Origin: Clostridia bacterium | Lineage (GTDB): Bacteria; Bacillota; Clostridia; Oscillospirales; CAG-272 | Direction: 5' to 3' | Assembly: GCA_017463665.1 (NCBI GenBank) | Contig: JAFTOT010000052.1 | Location: 1-41,564, forward strand | Length of the DNA: 41,564 nt | Shown: one piece after another, positions 16,588 through 24,596 of the stretch | Position numbering within the stretch: position 1 is the stretch's first letter | Layout of the letters: each line of letters opens with the position of its first letter | The notes under the pieces: generated by a model | What the model was told of the DNA's origin: nothing | What the model saw: only the letters and a program-made list of their open reading frames with translations | Database searches by the model: none | Position numbers and translations under genes: made by a program

Positions 16588-17715
16588 ATGAAAAAACGGA
16601 GCTTGCTATGTGTTGTGTTGATCCTCTGTATACTGCTGTGTGCTTGTGCGGACGATGCGCCGATGGAAACGACCATTGCCGAGGTAACAACTGCGGCGGC
16701 ACCGATACAGACAACTGCTACGGTGCCTGCAACCGCGCCTATCGAAACCACTGTGGCGGTAACTACTGCTGTGCCCGTGGCGGAAGAACCCGGCTTGGAA
16801 TATGCCGTTCTACGTAATGCGGACGGGGAAGAGACAGGCGTTCTGTTTACGTATCCCGACGGCAGTACCTATCAATGGGATTGCCCAATCGAGTCCCCGC
16901 TGCCGCTGTTTGTACGGACAAGCACAAAAAAGCACGACCGCGAAGCAGCTGTGATTGAATACTATGCGGGGGACGGCGAATGGCGATTTGACTGGCTGGA
17001 TCTGGTCGATCGGAAACTCTTGTACCGCCAAACCGATGCCTCCGGGTATGCGTTTGTTTTCGACGAGTATCTTTACAAGGATACGTATTATTTGAACAGG
17101 ATCAATCGTGAGCAGCATTCCTTTATGGCAGAAAACGGTCGCGTAACGGTTACTTTCCATGCGGAAAGCGTTGCGCCAGAAATCACATATGAGTTGACTG
17201 GCCCGAATAACGGTTCCGGAATCTATCAAAACCACTGCATCCCTGTGAAAGAGGTGATCGTAGCAGAGACAGGTGAACGGATTGAGAACAATAGTCCGTA
17301 TACGCATTTGTATTCTATTGCAGGGGCATCTTGGTATCTGAAAGACGGTGATGCATTTTATGAGGACATAGGCTATATAGACGGTGAATGGAGGGATTAC
17401 AGTGAACCCCGCCCCCGCTTGACCGGTTTTGCCGCCTTGTATTATTTTGAAGATGGTGTGCCTGTTTCGGAGGGAGAGGACTTCTTTAGCAACGATAATG
17501 TAAGCGGCTACGATGTATGGTCTTGGTTTGAACATGAACTTCAAGATAAAGACCCATCTATTTCATATGTACACTGGGTGAAGATCGATGCACATTACGC
17601 CGTACAGATCGTTTCGTATATGTACGACAGGGATTATTCGATGTATGACAGTTTTAATGCAACTCTTTTTATCGAACATCTTTTCTATTATAATGCAACG
17701 GCGACCGATCAATAA
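16588..17715 (+). CDS. Secreted lipoprotein of unknown function with Thr-rich linker
   Basis: 375 residues from ATG 16588 (GGAGGTG six bases upstream). The N-terminus [20 protein letters not shown] is a lipoprotein signal; the Cys of the LCAC lipobox would be lipidated. A low-complexity Thr/Ala/Pro/Val linker follows (about residues 28-65, repeated ETT and TTA units), then a globular region rich in Tyr and acidic residues that I do not recognise. It has its own promoter and no partner gene. The same lipobox-plus-TT-linker design recurs in the lipoprotein at 34509, but I see no clear similarity between their globular parts. Confidence 0.85.
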   Translation: MKKRSLLCVVLILCILLCACADDAPMETTIAEVTTAAAPIQTTATVPATAPIETTVAVTTAVPVAEEPGLEYAVLRNADGEETGVLFTYPDGSTYQWDCPIESPLPLFVRTSTKKHDREAAVIEYYAGDGEWRFDWLDLVDRKLLYRQTDASGYAFVFDEYLYKDTYYLNRINREQHSFMAENGRVTVTFHAESVAPEITYELTGPNNGSGIYQNHCIPVKEVIVAETGERIENNSPYTHLYSIAGASWYLKDGDAFYEDIGYIDGEWRDYSEPRPRLTGFAALYYFEDGVPVSEGEDFFSNDNVSGYDVWSWFEHELQDKDPSISYVHWVKIDAHYAVQIVSYMYDRDYSMYDSFNATLFIEHLFYYNATATDQ

Positions 17716-17729
17716 TCTATCGTGCACTA

Positions 17730-17758
17730 TTGATTTTATGCTTGAAAACTGGTATAAT
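17730..17758 (+). promoter_or_regulatory. Promoter for lepA
   Basis: TTGATT at 17730-17735, 17 bases, perfect TATAAT at 17753-17758, about 38 bases before the lepA start. Confidence 0.75.
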
Positions 17759-17795
17759 CAATATATTCAAAACTGTAACGAAAGGTTTTACGACC

Positions 17796-19610
17796 GTGAG
17801 CGACAAGCAAAAGCATATTCGAAATTTTTCGATCATCGCACATATTGACCACGGCAAGTCCACGCTTGCCGACCGCATTCTGGAATACACCCGCACCGTC
17901 TCCACGCGCGAGATGGAGGAACAACTGCTCGACAACATGGATCTTGAGCGCGAGCGCGGCATCACCATCAAGGCGCGCGCCGTTCGACTTGATTATACCG
18001 CGCCCGACGGCGAGGAATACGTGCTCAACCTCATTGACACCCCCGGCCATGTGGACTTTAACTACGAGGTCTCCCGCAGTCTGAACGCCTGTGACGGCGC
18101 ACTGCTCGTGGTCGATGCCACGCAGGGCATCGAGGCGCAGACACTGGCGAACGCCTACCTCGCTGTGGATGCAAACCTCGAGATCGTGCCCGTCATCAAC
18201 AAGATCGACCTGCCGAGCGCCGATGTAGACCGCGTCCGCAACGAGATCGAGGACGTCATCGGCATCGTAGCGGAAGGATGTCCCGCCGTATCGGCGAAAA
18301 CGGGACTCAACATCGGGGACGTGCTCGACAAGATCATCAGCGACATCCCCGCGCCCACGGGCGATCCCACAGCCCCGCTGAAATGTCTGATCTTTGACTC
18401 CTACTACGACAGCTACCTCGGCGTCGTCGTATACGTCCGCGTGATGGACGGCACGCTGCGCGCAGGCGAGCGCATCCGGCTGATGAGCAACGGCGCGGAA
18501 TTTGACGTGGTCGAGGTCGGCTCGATGGAGCCGTTCGGCCTGCAAAAGCGCGACAGCCTTTCCGCAGGTGAAGTTGGATACATCACCGCCAGCATCAAGT
18601 ATGTCGGCGATACGCGTGTTGGCGATACCGTTACCCATGCCGAAAACGGCGCGGCAGAGCCGCTGCCCGGCTTTAAGGCGGTGCAGCCGATGGTATATGC
18701 GGGCATTTACCCCGCCGACGGCGCACGCTACGGCGACCTGCGCGACGCGTTGGAAAAACTGCAGCTCAACGACGCGGCGCTTGTATTTGAGCCCGAGACT
18801 TCGGTCGCGCTCGGCTTCGGTTTCCGTTGCGGATTCCTCGGACTTCTGCACATGGAGATCATCGAGGAGCGTCTCGAGCGCGAGTTCAATCTCGATCTGA
18901 TCACGACCGCCCCCGGTGTTATCTACAAGATCACCATGCGCGGCGGCGAGGTTCGCATGATCGAAAATCCCGCAAGCTATCCCTCGCCCGACGAGATCGA
19001 GGAGGCTGCGGAGCCTGTTGTACGCGCAAGCATCATCACCCCGACCGATTACGTCGGCGGCATCATGGAGCTCTGCCAGGACAAGCGCGGCACCTTTATC
19101 GATATGAAGTACATCGACACCACGCGCGCCGAGCTGCACTACATTCTGCCGCTCAACGAGATCATTTACGACTTTTTCGACGCGCTCAAGAGCCGCAGCC
19201 GCGGTTACGCGTCGCTCGACTATGAATTTTCCGAGTACGTGGCATCTAAGCTCGTTCGCCTGGACTTCATGCTCAACGGCGAGCAGGTGGACGCGCTCTC
19301 GTTTATCGTGCACGAGGAGAAGGCATACCCGCGTGCGCGCCGCATCGCCGAAAAGCTGAAGGAAAACATCCCGCGCCAGCTCTTTGAGGTACCGATCCAG
19401 GCGGCGATCGGCAACCGCATCATCGCCCGCGAAACGGTCAAGGCAATGCGCAAGGACGTCCTTGCCAAGTGCTACGGCGGTGATATCACGCGTAAGAAGA
19501 AGCTGCTGGAAAAGCAGAAGGAAGGTAAGAAGAAGATGCGCCGTCTCGGCTCGGTCGAGGTCTCGCCCGAGGCGTTCATGGCGGTGCTCCGCTTAGATGA
19601 CGATAACTGA
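17796..19610 (+). CDS. lepA: Elongation factor 4 (LepA) translational GTPase
   Basis: 604 residues from GTG 17796 (GAAAGG ten bases upstream), matching the usual 598-604; an earlier in-frame start would lie inside the promoter. The ribosome-binding GTPase is thought to back-translocate or remodel stalled ribosomes. GTPase motifs are AHIDHGKST (residues 15-23), DTPGHVDF and NKIDLP. Later come the EF-G-like domains ([13 protein letters not shown]) and the LepA-specific C-terminal domain with [19 protein letters not shown] and [20 protein letters not shown]. It is followed by a repeat and hemW, an order also seen in B. subtilis. Confidence 0.98.
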   Translation: MSDKQKHIRNFSIIAHIDHGKSTLADRILEYTRTVSTREMEEQLLDNMDLERERGITIKARAVRLDYTAPDGEEYVLNLIDTPGHVDFNYEVSRSLNACDGALLVVDATQGIEAQTLANAYLAVDANLEIVPVINKIDLPSADVDRVRNEIEDVIGIVAEGCPAVSAKTGLNIGDVLDKIISDIPAPTGDPTAPLKCLIFDSYYDSYLGVVVYVRVMDGTLRAGERIRLMSNGAEFDVVEVGSMEPFGLQKRDSLSAGEVGYITASIKYVGDTRVGDTVTHAENGAAEPLPGFKAVQPMVYAGIYPADGARYGDLRDALEKLQLNDAALVFEPETSVALGFGFRCGFLGLLHMEIIEERLEREFNLDLITTAPGVIYKITMRGGEVRMIENPASYPSPDEIEEAAEPVVRASIITPTDYVGGIMELCQDKRGTFIDMKYIDTTRAELHYILPLNEIIYDFFDALKSRSRGYASLDYEFSEYVASKLVRLDFMLNGEQVDALSFIVHEEKAYPRARRIAEKLKENIPRQLFEVPIQAAIGNRIIARETVKAMRKDVLAKCYGGDITRKKKLLEKQKEGKKKMRRLGSVEVSPEAFMAVLRLDDDN

Positions 19611-19644
19611 GAGAAATGTGTAAGTTGCGGCGACGCATGAACAA

Positions 19645-19720
19645 TGTAGGGGCGGATAGTATCCGCCCGTTAGCTCCACGGCGATGTTGTGCAGGCGGGC
19701 GGCTGATAGCCGCCCCTACA
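19645..19720. repeat. GTAGGGG-type dispersed palindromic repeat, copy 3
   Basis: TGTAGGGGCGGATAGTATCC (19645 on) forms a hairpin with its own ATCCGCCC. GGGCGGCTGATAGCCGCCC forms the second hairpin and ends in CTACA. The linker keeps GCGATGT, the core seen in copies 1 and 2, but the outer CCAAAT lead-in is reduced to ACAAT. It lies between lepA and hemW. Confidence 0.85.
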
Positions 19721-19783
19721 GCGGATCTTTGTTCATAGCATTTCGCGTGCGTACTCTCACTTTCTCTTTGTAAAACTTGTAGT

Positions 19784-20932
19784 ATGGAAAAAGAAAAACT
19801 CGGAATTTATGTGCATATCCCGTTTTGCAAGAGCAAGTGCGGGTACTGCGATTTCTGTTCGCATGTGCCGGCAAAAGGGGAGATCGATCGGTATCTCAAC
19901 GCCTTGATGCTGCATATCCAGGACTTTTCGGGCGCGGCGGCAAATTACATCGTGGATACCGTCTATATCGGCGGCGGTACGCCGACACTGCTGGATAAAA
20001 AGCAGATGAAACTATTGACCGAGTGCATCCGCACCTCGTTTAAGCTTGAAAAGGACGCCGAGTTTACCGTCGAGGCGAACCCCGGCACCGTGGATAAAGG
20101 CTATCTGCGTGCGCTGCTTGGCATGGGGATCAACCGTATTTCCTTCGGATTGCAGAGTGCGTCCGACAGGGAGCTGCGTGCACTCGGACGCATCCACACG
20201 CGCGACGAATTTGCCGAGAGTTTCAAGGCGGCACGCGCCGCGGGCTTTTGCAACATCAATGTGGATCTGATGTACGGCATCCCGTACCAGAGTGCCGAGA
20301 GCTTTGCCGAGACGCTCGCGTTTGTCAAGGCGCTCGATCCCGAGCATGTCTCGGTCTACGGGCTCAAAATCGAGGAGGGCACGCGGTTTTACCGCGAGCG
20401 TGAGTCGCTTCCCCTGCCCGATGAGGAGACCGAGTATAAGATGTACCGTAAGGCACATTCGTTTCTCGAAGCGGCGGGGTACAAGCACTATGAGATCAGC
20501 AATTTTGCGCGCCCCGGCTTTGCCTCGCGGCACAATCTGCGCTATTGGCTGGACGAAAAGTACCTCGGCTTCGGCGTGGCGGCACATTCTTATTTCAAGA
20601 ACCAGCGGTATGCCTATGTGAGCGATATGGAAGCATACATGTTGGAGATGGAACATCCGCAGAATATGTCCGCGATCCTCTCCGAATGCAGTGATATCGA
20701 CGTGTTCACCAAGGAGACCGAGTATGTCATGCTACGCATGCGCCTGTTTGACGGCGTGCTCCTGCACGAATACAGAAATACGTTCGGCAAGGATTTTGCC
20801 AAAAAGTACGGCGAAAAGCTCCGCCGCTATGTGGATGGCGGTTTTGTCAAGCTTGACGGCGTGCGTTGCGCCTTCACTGTGAAGGGAATGTATGTCAGTA
20901 ATTATATTTTGTCGGATATTCTCGACTTTTAG
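19784..20932 (+). CDS. hemW: Radical SAM family heme chaperone HemW
   Basis: 382 residues. The radical-SAM cluster is C15-x3-C19-x2-C22 in HIPFCKSKCGYCDFC. The residues after the third Cys (DF rather than the extra Cys of HemN) and the HNLRYWLDEKYLGFGVAAHS stretch mark HemW, a heme-binding protein that delivers heme, rather than the oxygen-independent coproporphyrinogen oxidase HemN as which it is often labelled. IGGGTPTLLDKKQM is the SAM-binding GGGTP motif. No clear Shine-Dalgarno precedes the ATG. It stands after lepA, separated by repeat copy 3. Confidence 0.93.
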   Translation: MEKEKLGIYVHIPFCKSKCGYCDFCSHVPAKGEIDRYLNALMLHIQDFSGAAANYIVDTVYIGGGTPTLLDKKQMKLLTECIRTSFKLEKDAEFTVEANPGTVDKGYLRALLGMGINRISFGLQSASDRELRALGRIHTRDEFAESFKAARAAGFCNINVDLMYGIPYQSAESFAETLAFVKALDPEHVSVYGLKIEEGTRFYRERESLPLPDEETEYKMYRKAHSFLEAAGYKHYEISNFARPGFASRHNLRYWLDEKYLGFGVAAHSYFKNQRYAYVSDMEAYMLEMEHPQNMSAILSECSDIDVFTKETEYVMLRMRLFDGVLLHEYRNTFGKDFAKKYGEKLRRYVDGGFVKLDGVRCAFTVKGMYVSNYILSDILDF

Positions 20933-20954
20933 GGTACGATTTTTGCAGATATGC

Positions 20955-20984
20955 TTGACAAAACACCCTCAGGATTGATACAAT
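20955..20984 (+). promoter_or_regulatory. Promoter for the DUF1292 gene
   Basis: Perfect TTGACA at 20955-20960, 18 bases, TACAAT at 20979-20984, about 36 bases before the start codon. Confidence 0.7.
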
Positions 20985-21020
20985 AGTAACAGACAATCAC
21001 CGAAAGGACGGATTTAGATA

Positions 21021-21317
21021 ATGGAAGAAATTTTTGACGGCGATATTTACACCTTGACCGATGAAACCGGCAAGGAGAGCGAGTTTGAGCTGATCGGCTC
21101 CTGCGAGTTTGAGGGCAAGACCTATCTTGCACTGATCCCCGTGGAAGAGGGCTCGGAGGAGTATGTGATCCTGCGCCTTGAAGCAGACGAAAAGGGCGAG
21201 GAAATGCTCGTGACCATCGATGACGATGACGAGTTCGACCGCGTTGCCGATTACTTCGAGGATGAGCTGTTTGACACCGTGGACTACGACGAAAACGGCG
21301 AAGATCCCGTTCAGTAA
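21021..21317 (+). CDS. DUF1292 domain-containing small acidic protein (YrzB-like)
   Basis: 98 residues, very acidic. The DUF1292 pattern is visible: YTLTDETGKESEFELIGSCE, then FEGKTYLALIPVE, EYVILRLE and a C-terminal D/E-rich IDDDDEFDRVADYFEDELFD. Members are short cytoplasmic proteins of unknown function. In many Firmicutes it is the third gene of an ireB-ruvX-DUF1292 cluster; here it is alone, with its own promoter, 20 kb from ireB. GAAAGGA lies rather far (12 bases) from the ATG. Confidence 0.9.
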   Translation: MEEIFDGDIYTLTDETGKESEFELIGSCEFEGKTYLALIPVEEGSEEYVILRLEADEKGEEMLVTIDDDDEFDRVADYFEDELFDTVDYDENGEDPVQ

Positions 21318-21426
21318 AAAATACCCACACATATTTGCAGAGCTGCGGCATACACTAAATACACAACCGCAGATACAAGCATTTAAATTTTCCTGCTTAG
21401 TTCGTGATACACCTTCTATTGGAACC

Positions 21427-21432
21427 TACAAT
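21427..21432 (+). promoter_or_regulatory. -10 box for the 6S RNA candidate
   Basis: TACAAT about nine bases before the proposed 5' end of the RNA. No convincing -35 box is seen at the right distance. Confidence 0.4.
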
Positions 21433-21440
21433 GAATTAAA

Positions 21441-21586
21441 GGAATCCTTATATCCTTGTCGGGATGCAGGCCTCCCGCGGCGGCTTTGACCGCTCGCGGA
21501 CGTTGGAAGCGCAAAGCTGGGATGCGGATACCGCCTTGCTTGAGCAGGGTTTCTACTAGGGTGTACACGGCTCGGTGGGATTTTTG
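21441..21586 (+). ncRNA. ssrS: Probable 6S RNA
   Basis: The 200-base gene-free stretch after the DUF1292 gene fits the long-duplex layout of 6S RNA, which binds the housekeeping RNA polymerase holoenzyme by mimicking an open promoter. AATCCT (21443-21448) closes with GGGATT (21577-21582); CC-TTGT and ACA-C-GG extend the stem inward. An apical arm includes CCGCG/CGCGG around CGG/CCG, and GCGGATACCGC forms a small hairpin. The 3' strand AGGGTTTCTACTAGGG and following CGGCTCGGTGGGAT resembles the 3' half of known 6S RNAs (E. coli AGGGTTCAAGGGTTA...CTCGGAGAT). The call is from memory of the family consensus, not a covariance search. Confidence 0.6.
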
Positions 21587-21594
21587 TTTTATGT

Positions 21595-21640
21595 AAAGTG
21601 CCGCAAATGCTTATGGTATAAGGCTTCGCGGCACTTTTTT
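21595..21640 (+). terminator. Intrinsic terminator after 6S RNA candidate
   Basis: AAAGTGCCGC (21595-21604) pairs with GCGGCACTTT (21628-21637), with an inner GCTTAT/ATAAGG stem and a following T-run. Confidence 0.85.
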
Positions 21641-21725
21641 GTTTTTGCGCATAAGAGCACATTTTCGCGTTTTGGTCTTTATTTGGTCTTTGTTGCCGCA
21701 AATTTGGTCTTTATAAGCAAAAATC

Positions 21726-21753
21726 GGAGAGGGATTTTGTCCCTCTCCTTTTT
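21726..21753 (+). terminator. Second intrinsic terminator with no obvious gene
   Basis: GGAGAGGGA-TTTTG-TCCCTCTCC followed by TTTTT. It lies about 90 bases beyond the previous terminator; the stretch between holds three copies of TTGGTCTTT (near 21673, 21684 and 21706) and no gene I can support. Confidence 0.75.
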
Positions 21754-21770
21754 CGTTTGGTAGTACAAAT

Positions 21771-21842
21771 AACCCCGGTTTTATGATATGCACGCCAAAG
21801 TTAGACACTTTTGGAGGTGCATATTACCGTGCGGTCGGGGTT
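21771..21842. repeat. Nested palindrome with IS-end-like sequence; likely terminator of the minus-strand gene
   Basis: AACCCCG (21771-21777) pairs with CGGGGTT (21836-21842). Inside, ATATGCAC (21786-21793) pairs with GTGCATAT (21817-21824), and CCAAAG with CTTTTGG around TTAGACA. The phrase AAAGTTAGACACTTTTGG resembles terminal or leader sequence of IS3-like insertion sequences, so this may be an IS remnant folded to a palindrome. It lies directly downstream of the minus-strand gene at 21845. Confidence 0.55.
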
Positions 21843-21844
21843 TC

Positions 21845-22087
21845 TCATATAATTTTTCTGATGATCTTCCAGAGTCCCCACACCAGGGTAATACCGCCGA
21901 GGACGGCGAGGAAGGCTATGAGTTCGCGGGGGATCTCGCCTTTGACATTGACGGAGAGCAGGGGATTTTCGGGATCCTTTTTGCGTTTCAGCGAAAACGT
22001 AACATCAAAATGACGATGGAGCGCATTTTTTGCCTTTTTGCAAAACCGCTTTGCCTTGACTTTCCAAACGGTGATCTTTTCGTTCAT
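21845..22087 (-). CDS. Small membrane-anchored protein of unknown function
   Basis: 80 residues. A basic N-terminal half (MNEKITVWKVKAKRFCKKAK and a run of Arg/Lys/His) is followed by a single C-terminal membrane helix, LIAFLAVLGGITLVWGLWKI, and a short basic end. It matches no family I know. The gene is well supported: TAGGAGG lies seven bases before the ATG, a full sigma-A promoter lies upstream at 22116-22144, and a strong palindrome follows its stop. Orientation in the membrane and role are open. Confidence 0.75.
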   Translation of the reverse strand: MNEKITVWKVKAKRFCKKAKNALHRHFDVTFSLKRKKDPENPLLSVNVKGEIPRELIAFLAVLGGITLVWGLWKIIRKII

Positions 22088-22115
22088 GTTTTCGCCTCCT
22101 AACTTCAGTATCTAT

Positions 22116-22144
22116 AGTATACCCCATTCTTTTGAATTTTGCAA
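22116..22144 (-). promoter_or_regulatory. Minus-strand promoter for the small membrane protein
   Basis: Read on the minus strand: TTGCAA (22144-22139), 17 bases, TATACT (22121-22116), about 28 bases from the start codon. Confidence 0.7.
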
Positions 22145-22195
22145 CCGCCTTTGTGAAAAAGACAAAAAGGTCTTTTCTTTTTTTCGGCATTCATG

Positions 22196-22201
22196 TATAA
22201 T
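22196..22201 (+). promoter_or_regulatory. -10 box upstream of the MBOAT gene
   Basis: Perfect TATAAT about 48 bases before the MBOAT start; the -35 region (around 22173-22178, TTTCTT) is weak. Divergent from the promoter at 22116-22144. Confidence 0.4.
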
Positions 22202-22248
22202 AAAAATAATATACATTGTACAGTTCTTGCTTGGAGGAAATACGAAAA

Positions 22249-23502
22249 GTGACGCTGTACACCGCCTTTTTTCTGCTCGGCTTTTTGCCGATCTCGGTTA
22301 TCGTATATTACGCCGTGCCGCGACGGGCGCGGTATGCCGCGCTGTGCGCGATCGATCTTGTGTTTTACGCGCTTGCCGCGGGGAAATTTTTTTGGATCTT
22401 GCCGCTGTTTACGCTTGTCACGTACGGACTTTCGTTCGTAAAAGGGCGTGTCGGCTTTTTCGGCATGCTGGCGATTCTGCCGCTCACGCGGCTGTGCGGC
22501 ATTTCGGCGGTAGGCGTGTCCTTCTTTGTTCTGCGCGCCGCCGCGTATCTCTATGACGGGCATCGCGAGAAAAATTTTGTTCGCCTGTGCGCGTTCCTTT
22601 GTCTGTTTCCGACCGTCACGGCGGGACCGCTCACGCGCTATGATGCGCTCCGAGATGGTTTTGACAAGCCTGCAAACTATCCGCTGATCGAGCGCGGCAT
22701 TTTGCTTGCGCTTGCGGGGCTTGTAAAGAAGTTATTCTTCGCCGATGCGCTCTATGCCGCATTTGCGCAGTTCCACGCGGGCGGCACTGCGCTGTCGGCG
22801 GTGGCGGCACTGCTTTGCTACGCGCTGTATATCTACTTTGATTTTTCCGGATACAGCGATATTGCGATCGGCATCGCGGCGGTGTTCGGCTTTGATTTGC
22901 CGAAAAATTTTGATCATCCCTATCTGTCGCGCTCGGTCGGTGAGTTCTTCCGCCGCTGGCACATCTCGCTTGGCACATGGCTGCGCGACTATGTTTATAT
23001 CCCGCTCGGCGGCAGTCGGCGGGGAAAAGGGCGCATGCTGCTCTCTCTCGGCTCTGTGTGGCTGACCTCGGCACTTTGGCACGGCAGTACGCTTTCCTAT
23101 CTTTTGTGGGGCGGGTGGTTCTTCTGCCTGATCGCTGCGGAAAAGCTGCTTTTGCCAAGGGGCGTACATCTTGGGCATGTGTCCACGCTTGCGCTCGTTC
23201 TCATTGGATGGGTGTTCTTCTTTTCAAAGACGCCTGCGGCGGCGTTTGCATTTTTCGAGCGGCTGTTCTGCCTTGGCGGCACGCTGCTGTACTGTCGTGC
23301 CGATCTCTACAACGGCATGCGGCAGTTCCCCTTTGTGCTGCTCGCGGCATTTTGCGCCACGCCGATCTTGCACAATGCGCTCTGCGCGCTCTATCGGCGC
23401 AAAAAAGTGCTGATTTACCCGCTTGCGGCAGCGGCGTTTGCGCTTGTGCTGTCCTGCCTTGCCGTCGGTGCGCATCAGCCCTTTCTGTATGCTTCCTTTT
23501 GA
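22249..23502 (+). CDS. MBOAT family O-acyltransferase (AlgI-like)
   Basis: 417 residues from GTG 22249 (GGAGGA ten bases upstream). A polytopic membrane enzyme that passes acyl, usually acetyl, groups across the membrane. Signature stretches are YIYFDFSGYSDIAIGIA, RRWHISLGTWLRDYVYIPLG and the catalytic His in TSALWHGSTLSYLLWGGW (about residues 276-293). Roughly ten hydrophobic helices. Known relatives (AlgI, PatA, DltB) work with a periplasmic or extracellular partner; here the DHHW protein encoded nine bases downstream is that partner, so the pair probably O-acetylates a surface polysaccharide or peptidoglycan. The actual polymer cannot be told. Confidence 0.93.
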   Translation: MTLYTAFFLLGFLPISVIVYYAVPRRARYAALCAIDLVFYALAAGKFFWILPLFTLVTYGLSFVKGRVGFFGMLAILPLTRLCGISAVGVSFFVLRAAAYLYDGHREKNFVRLCAFLCLFPTVTAGPLTRYDALRDGFDKPANYPLIERGILLALAGLVKKLFFADALYAAFAQFHAGGTALSAVAALLCYALYIYFDFSGYSDIAIGIAAVFGFDLPKNFDHPYLSRSVGEFFRRWHISLGTWLRDYVYIPLGGSRRGKGRMLLSLGSVWLTSALWHGSTLSYLLWGGWFFCLIAAEKLLLPRGVHLGHVSTLALVLIGWVFFFSKTPAAAFAFFERLFCLGGTLLYCRADLYNGMRQFPFVLLAAFCATPILHNALCALYRRKKVLIYPLAAAAFALVLSCLAVGAHQPFLYASF

Positions 23503-23511
23503 GGTGACGGC

Positions 23512-24576
23512 ATGCGAGAAAAGATATTTTGCCGCCTGTGTTTGGCGATTTTATTGCTTCTGTTGTTTTTCATAGTTCGCGCACCGCGCGGTGCACGGCT
23601 CGAGAGTGAGAACCGTGCTTACACGGCGTTTTCGCTCGCTTCGCCCGATGGATATTTCACCGATCGACTGCCGATGCGGGAGCATTTGCTGCGGTTTTAC
23701 CGCAACATTGCGCTTGCGCTTGGCAAAAACGAGTTTGCGGGCGCGTTTTTGGGCAAAAAGGGCTACATATTCTCTGCGGAAGAAACAAGCGCCGAGATAC
23801 TTACGAAGAATTTGGATGCGGTTTCGGCTTTCGCCGATGCGGTGGATACTCCCGTGTACACCGCGATCGTCGGGGCGAAGACCGATGTGCTGTTTACCTG
23901 CCTGCCGCAGCTGTATGCGGACGACCGCGAAAGCCTGTGGCAAGTTTTAGAGAAAAGTGAGCTGCAAACGGTCGATCTTCTGCCAACTCTGCGCCGCCGC
24001 GGCGGGGAGGGGAAATACATCTACTATCGCGGCGACCATCATCTGACTTCGCTCGGCAGCTACTATGTTTACCGCGAGATCGTCGAGGTGCTCGGCGCTG
24101 CGCCGTACGTAGCGAAGGATTTTTCGGTCGGCGTGGTCAAAGCGGATTTTTCGGGCAGTGAAGCGCGAAAAATGCTGCGCGAGACGCAGGACAGGATCGC
24201 GCTGTTTTGCTACGCGGGCGACGGAGAGTACCTCGTGGAAAACCTTGACAGCGGAGCGTGCATGCACGGGCTGTACGACGAAGAAAAATTGCACTCCGCC
24301 GATCCGTACGGTGTGTTCCCGATCGCCGATTGCGGTCACGCGCGCATCACGCTGCCGGGGGCAGAGCGGCAAAAGCTGCTGCTCCTTTGCGACAGCTACG
24401 GCGATGCGCTGGCACCGTTTTTGGCGCGGCACTATGACCTTGATATCGTCGATCCGCGCTACTTCGGCGGATCGGTGCAGACACTCGTAAAGGAGAATAG
24501 CTATGCAGCCGTGCTCGTCTATTTCGGCATGGATACCGTGGCGGGCAGAGAAGTATTATACAAGATAAGGTTTTGA
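23512..24576 (+). CDS. DHHW-family (AlgJ/AlgX-like) extracellular protein, partner of the MBOAT acyltransferase
   Basis: 354 residues. An N-terminal anchor helix (FCRLCLAILLLLLFFIV) is followed by an extracellular SGNH-like domain: FLGKKGYIFSAEE, the Asp-His motif YYRGDHHLTSLGSYYVYREI near residue 172, and LLLCDSYGDALAPFLARHYD carrying the Ser. The family is named for Asp-His-His-Trp, but here the fourth residue is Leu. Such proteins take acyl groups from the MBOAT protein and place them on the polymer. GAGGTGACGGC just before the ATG overlaps the stop of the MBOAT gene, so the two are coupled. Confidence 0.85.
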   Translation: MREKIFCRLCLAILLLLLFFIVRAPRGARLESENRAYTAFSLASPDGYFTDRLPMREHLLRFYRNIALALGKNEFAGAFLGKKGYIFSAEETSAEILTKNLDAVSAFADAVDTPVYTAIVGAKTDVLFTCLPQLYADDRESLWQVLEKSELQTVDLLPTLRRRGGEGKYIYYRGDHHLTSLGSYYVYREIVEVLGAAPYVAKDFSVGVVKADFSGSEARKMLRETQDRIALFCYAGDGEYLVENLDSGACMHGLYDEEKLHSADPYGVFPIADCGHARITLPGAERQKLLLLCDSYGDALAPFLARHYDLDIVDPRYFGGSVQTLVKENSYAAVLVYFGMDTVAGREVLYKIRF

Positions 24577-24596
24577 AAGAAAAAGAAGGTGACAAA

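Noticed and set aside
21641..21725. A small RNA gene between the two tandem terminators, suggested by three TTGGTCTTT copies
   Set aside because: No promoter or fold is evident; the repeats are short and could be chance.
22105..22563. 152-codon minus-strand frame opposite the MBOAT gene
   Set aside because: It overlaps the well-supported MBOAT gene and the divergent promoters, and its protein looks like a reverse-strand shadow.
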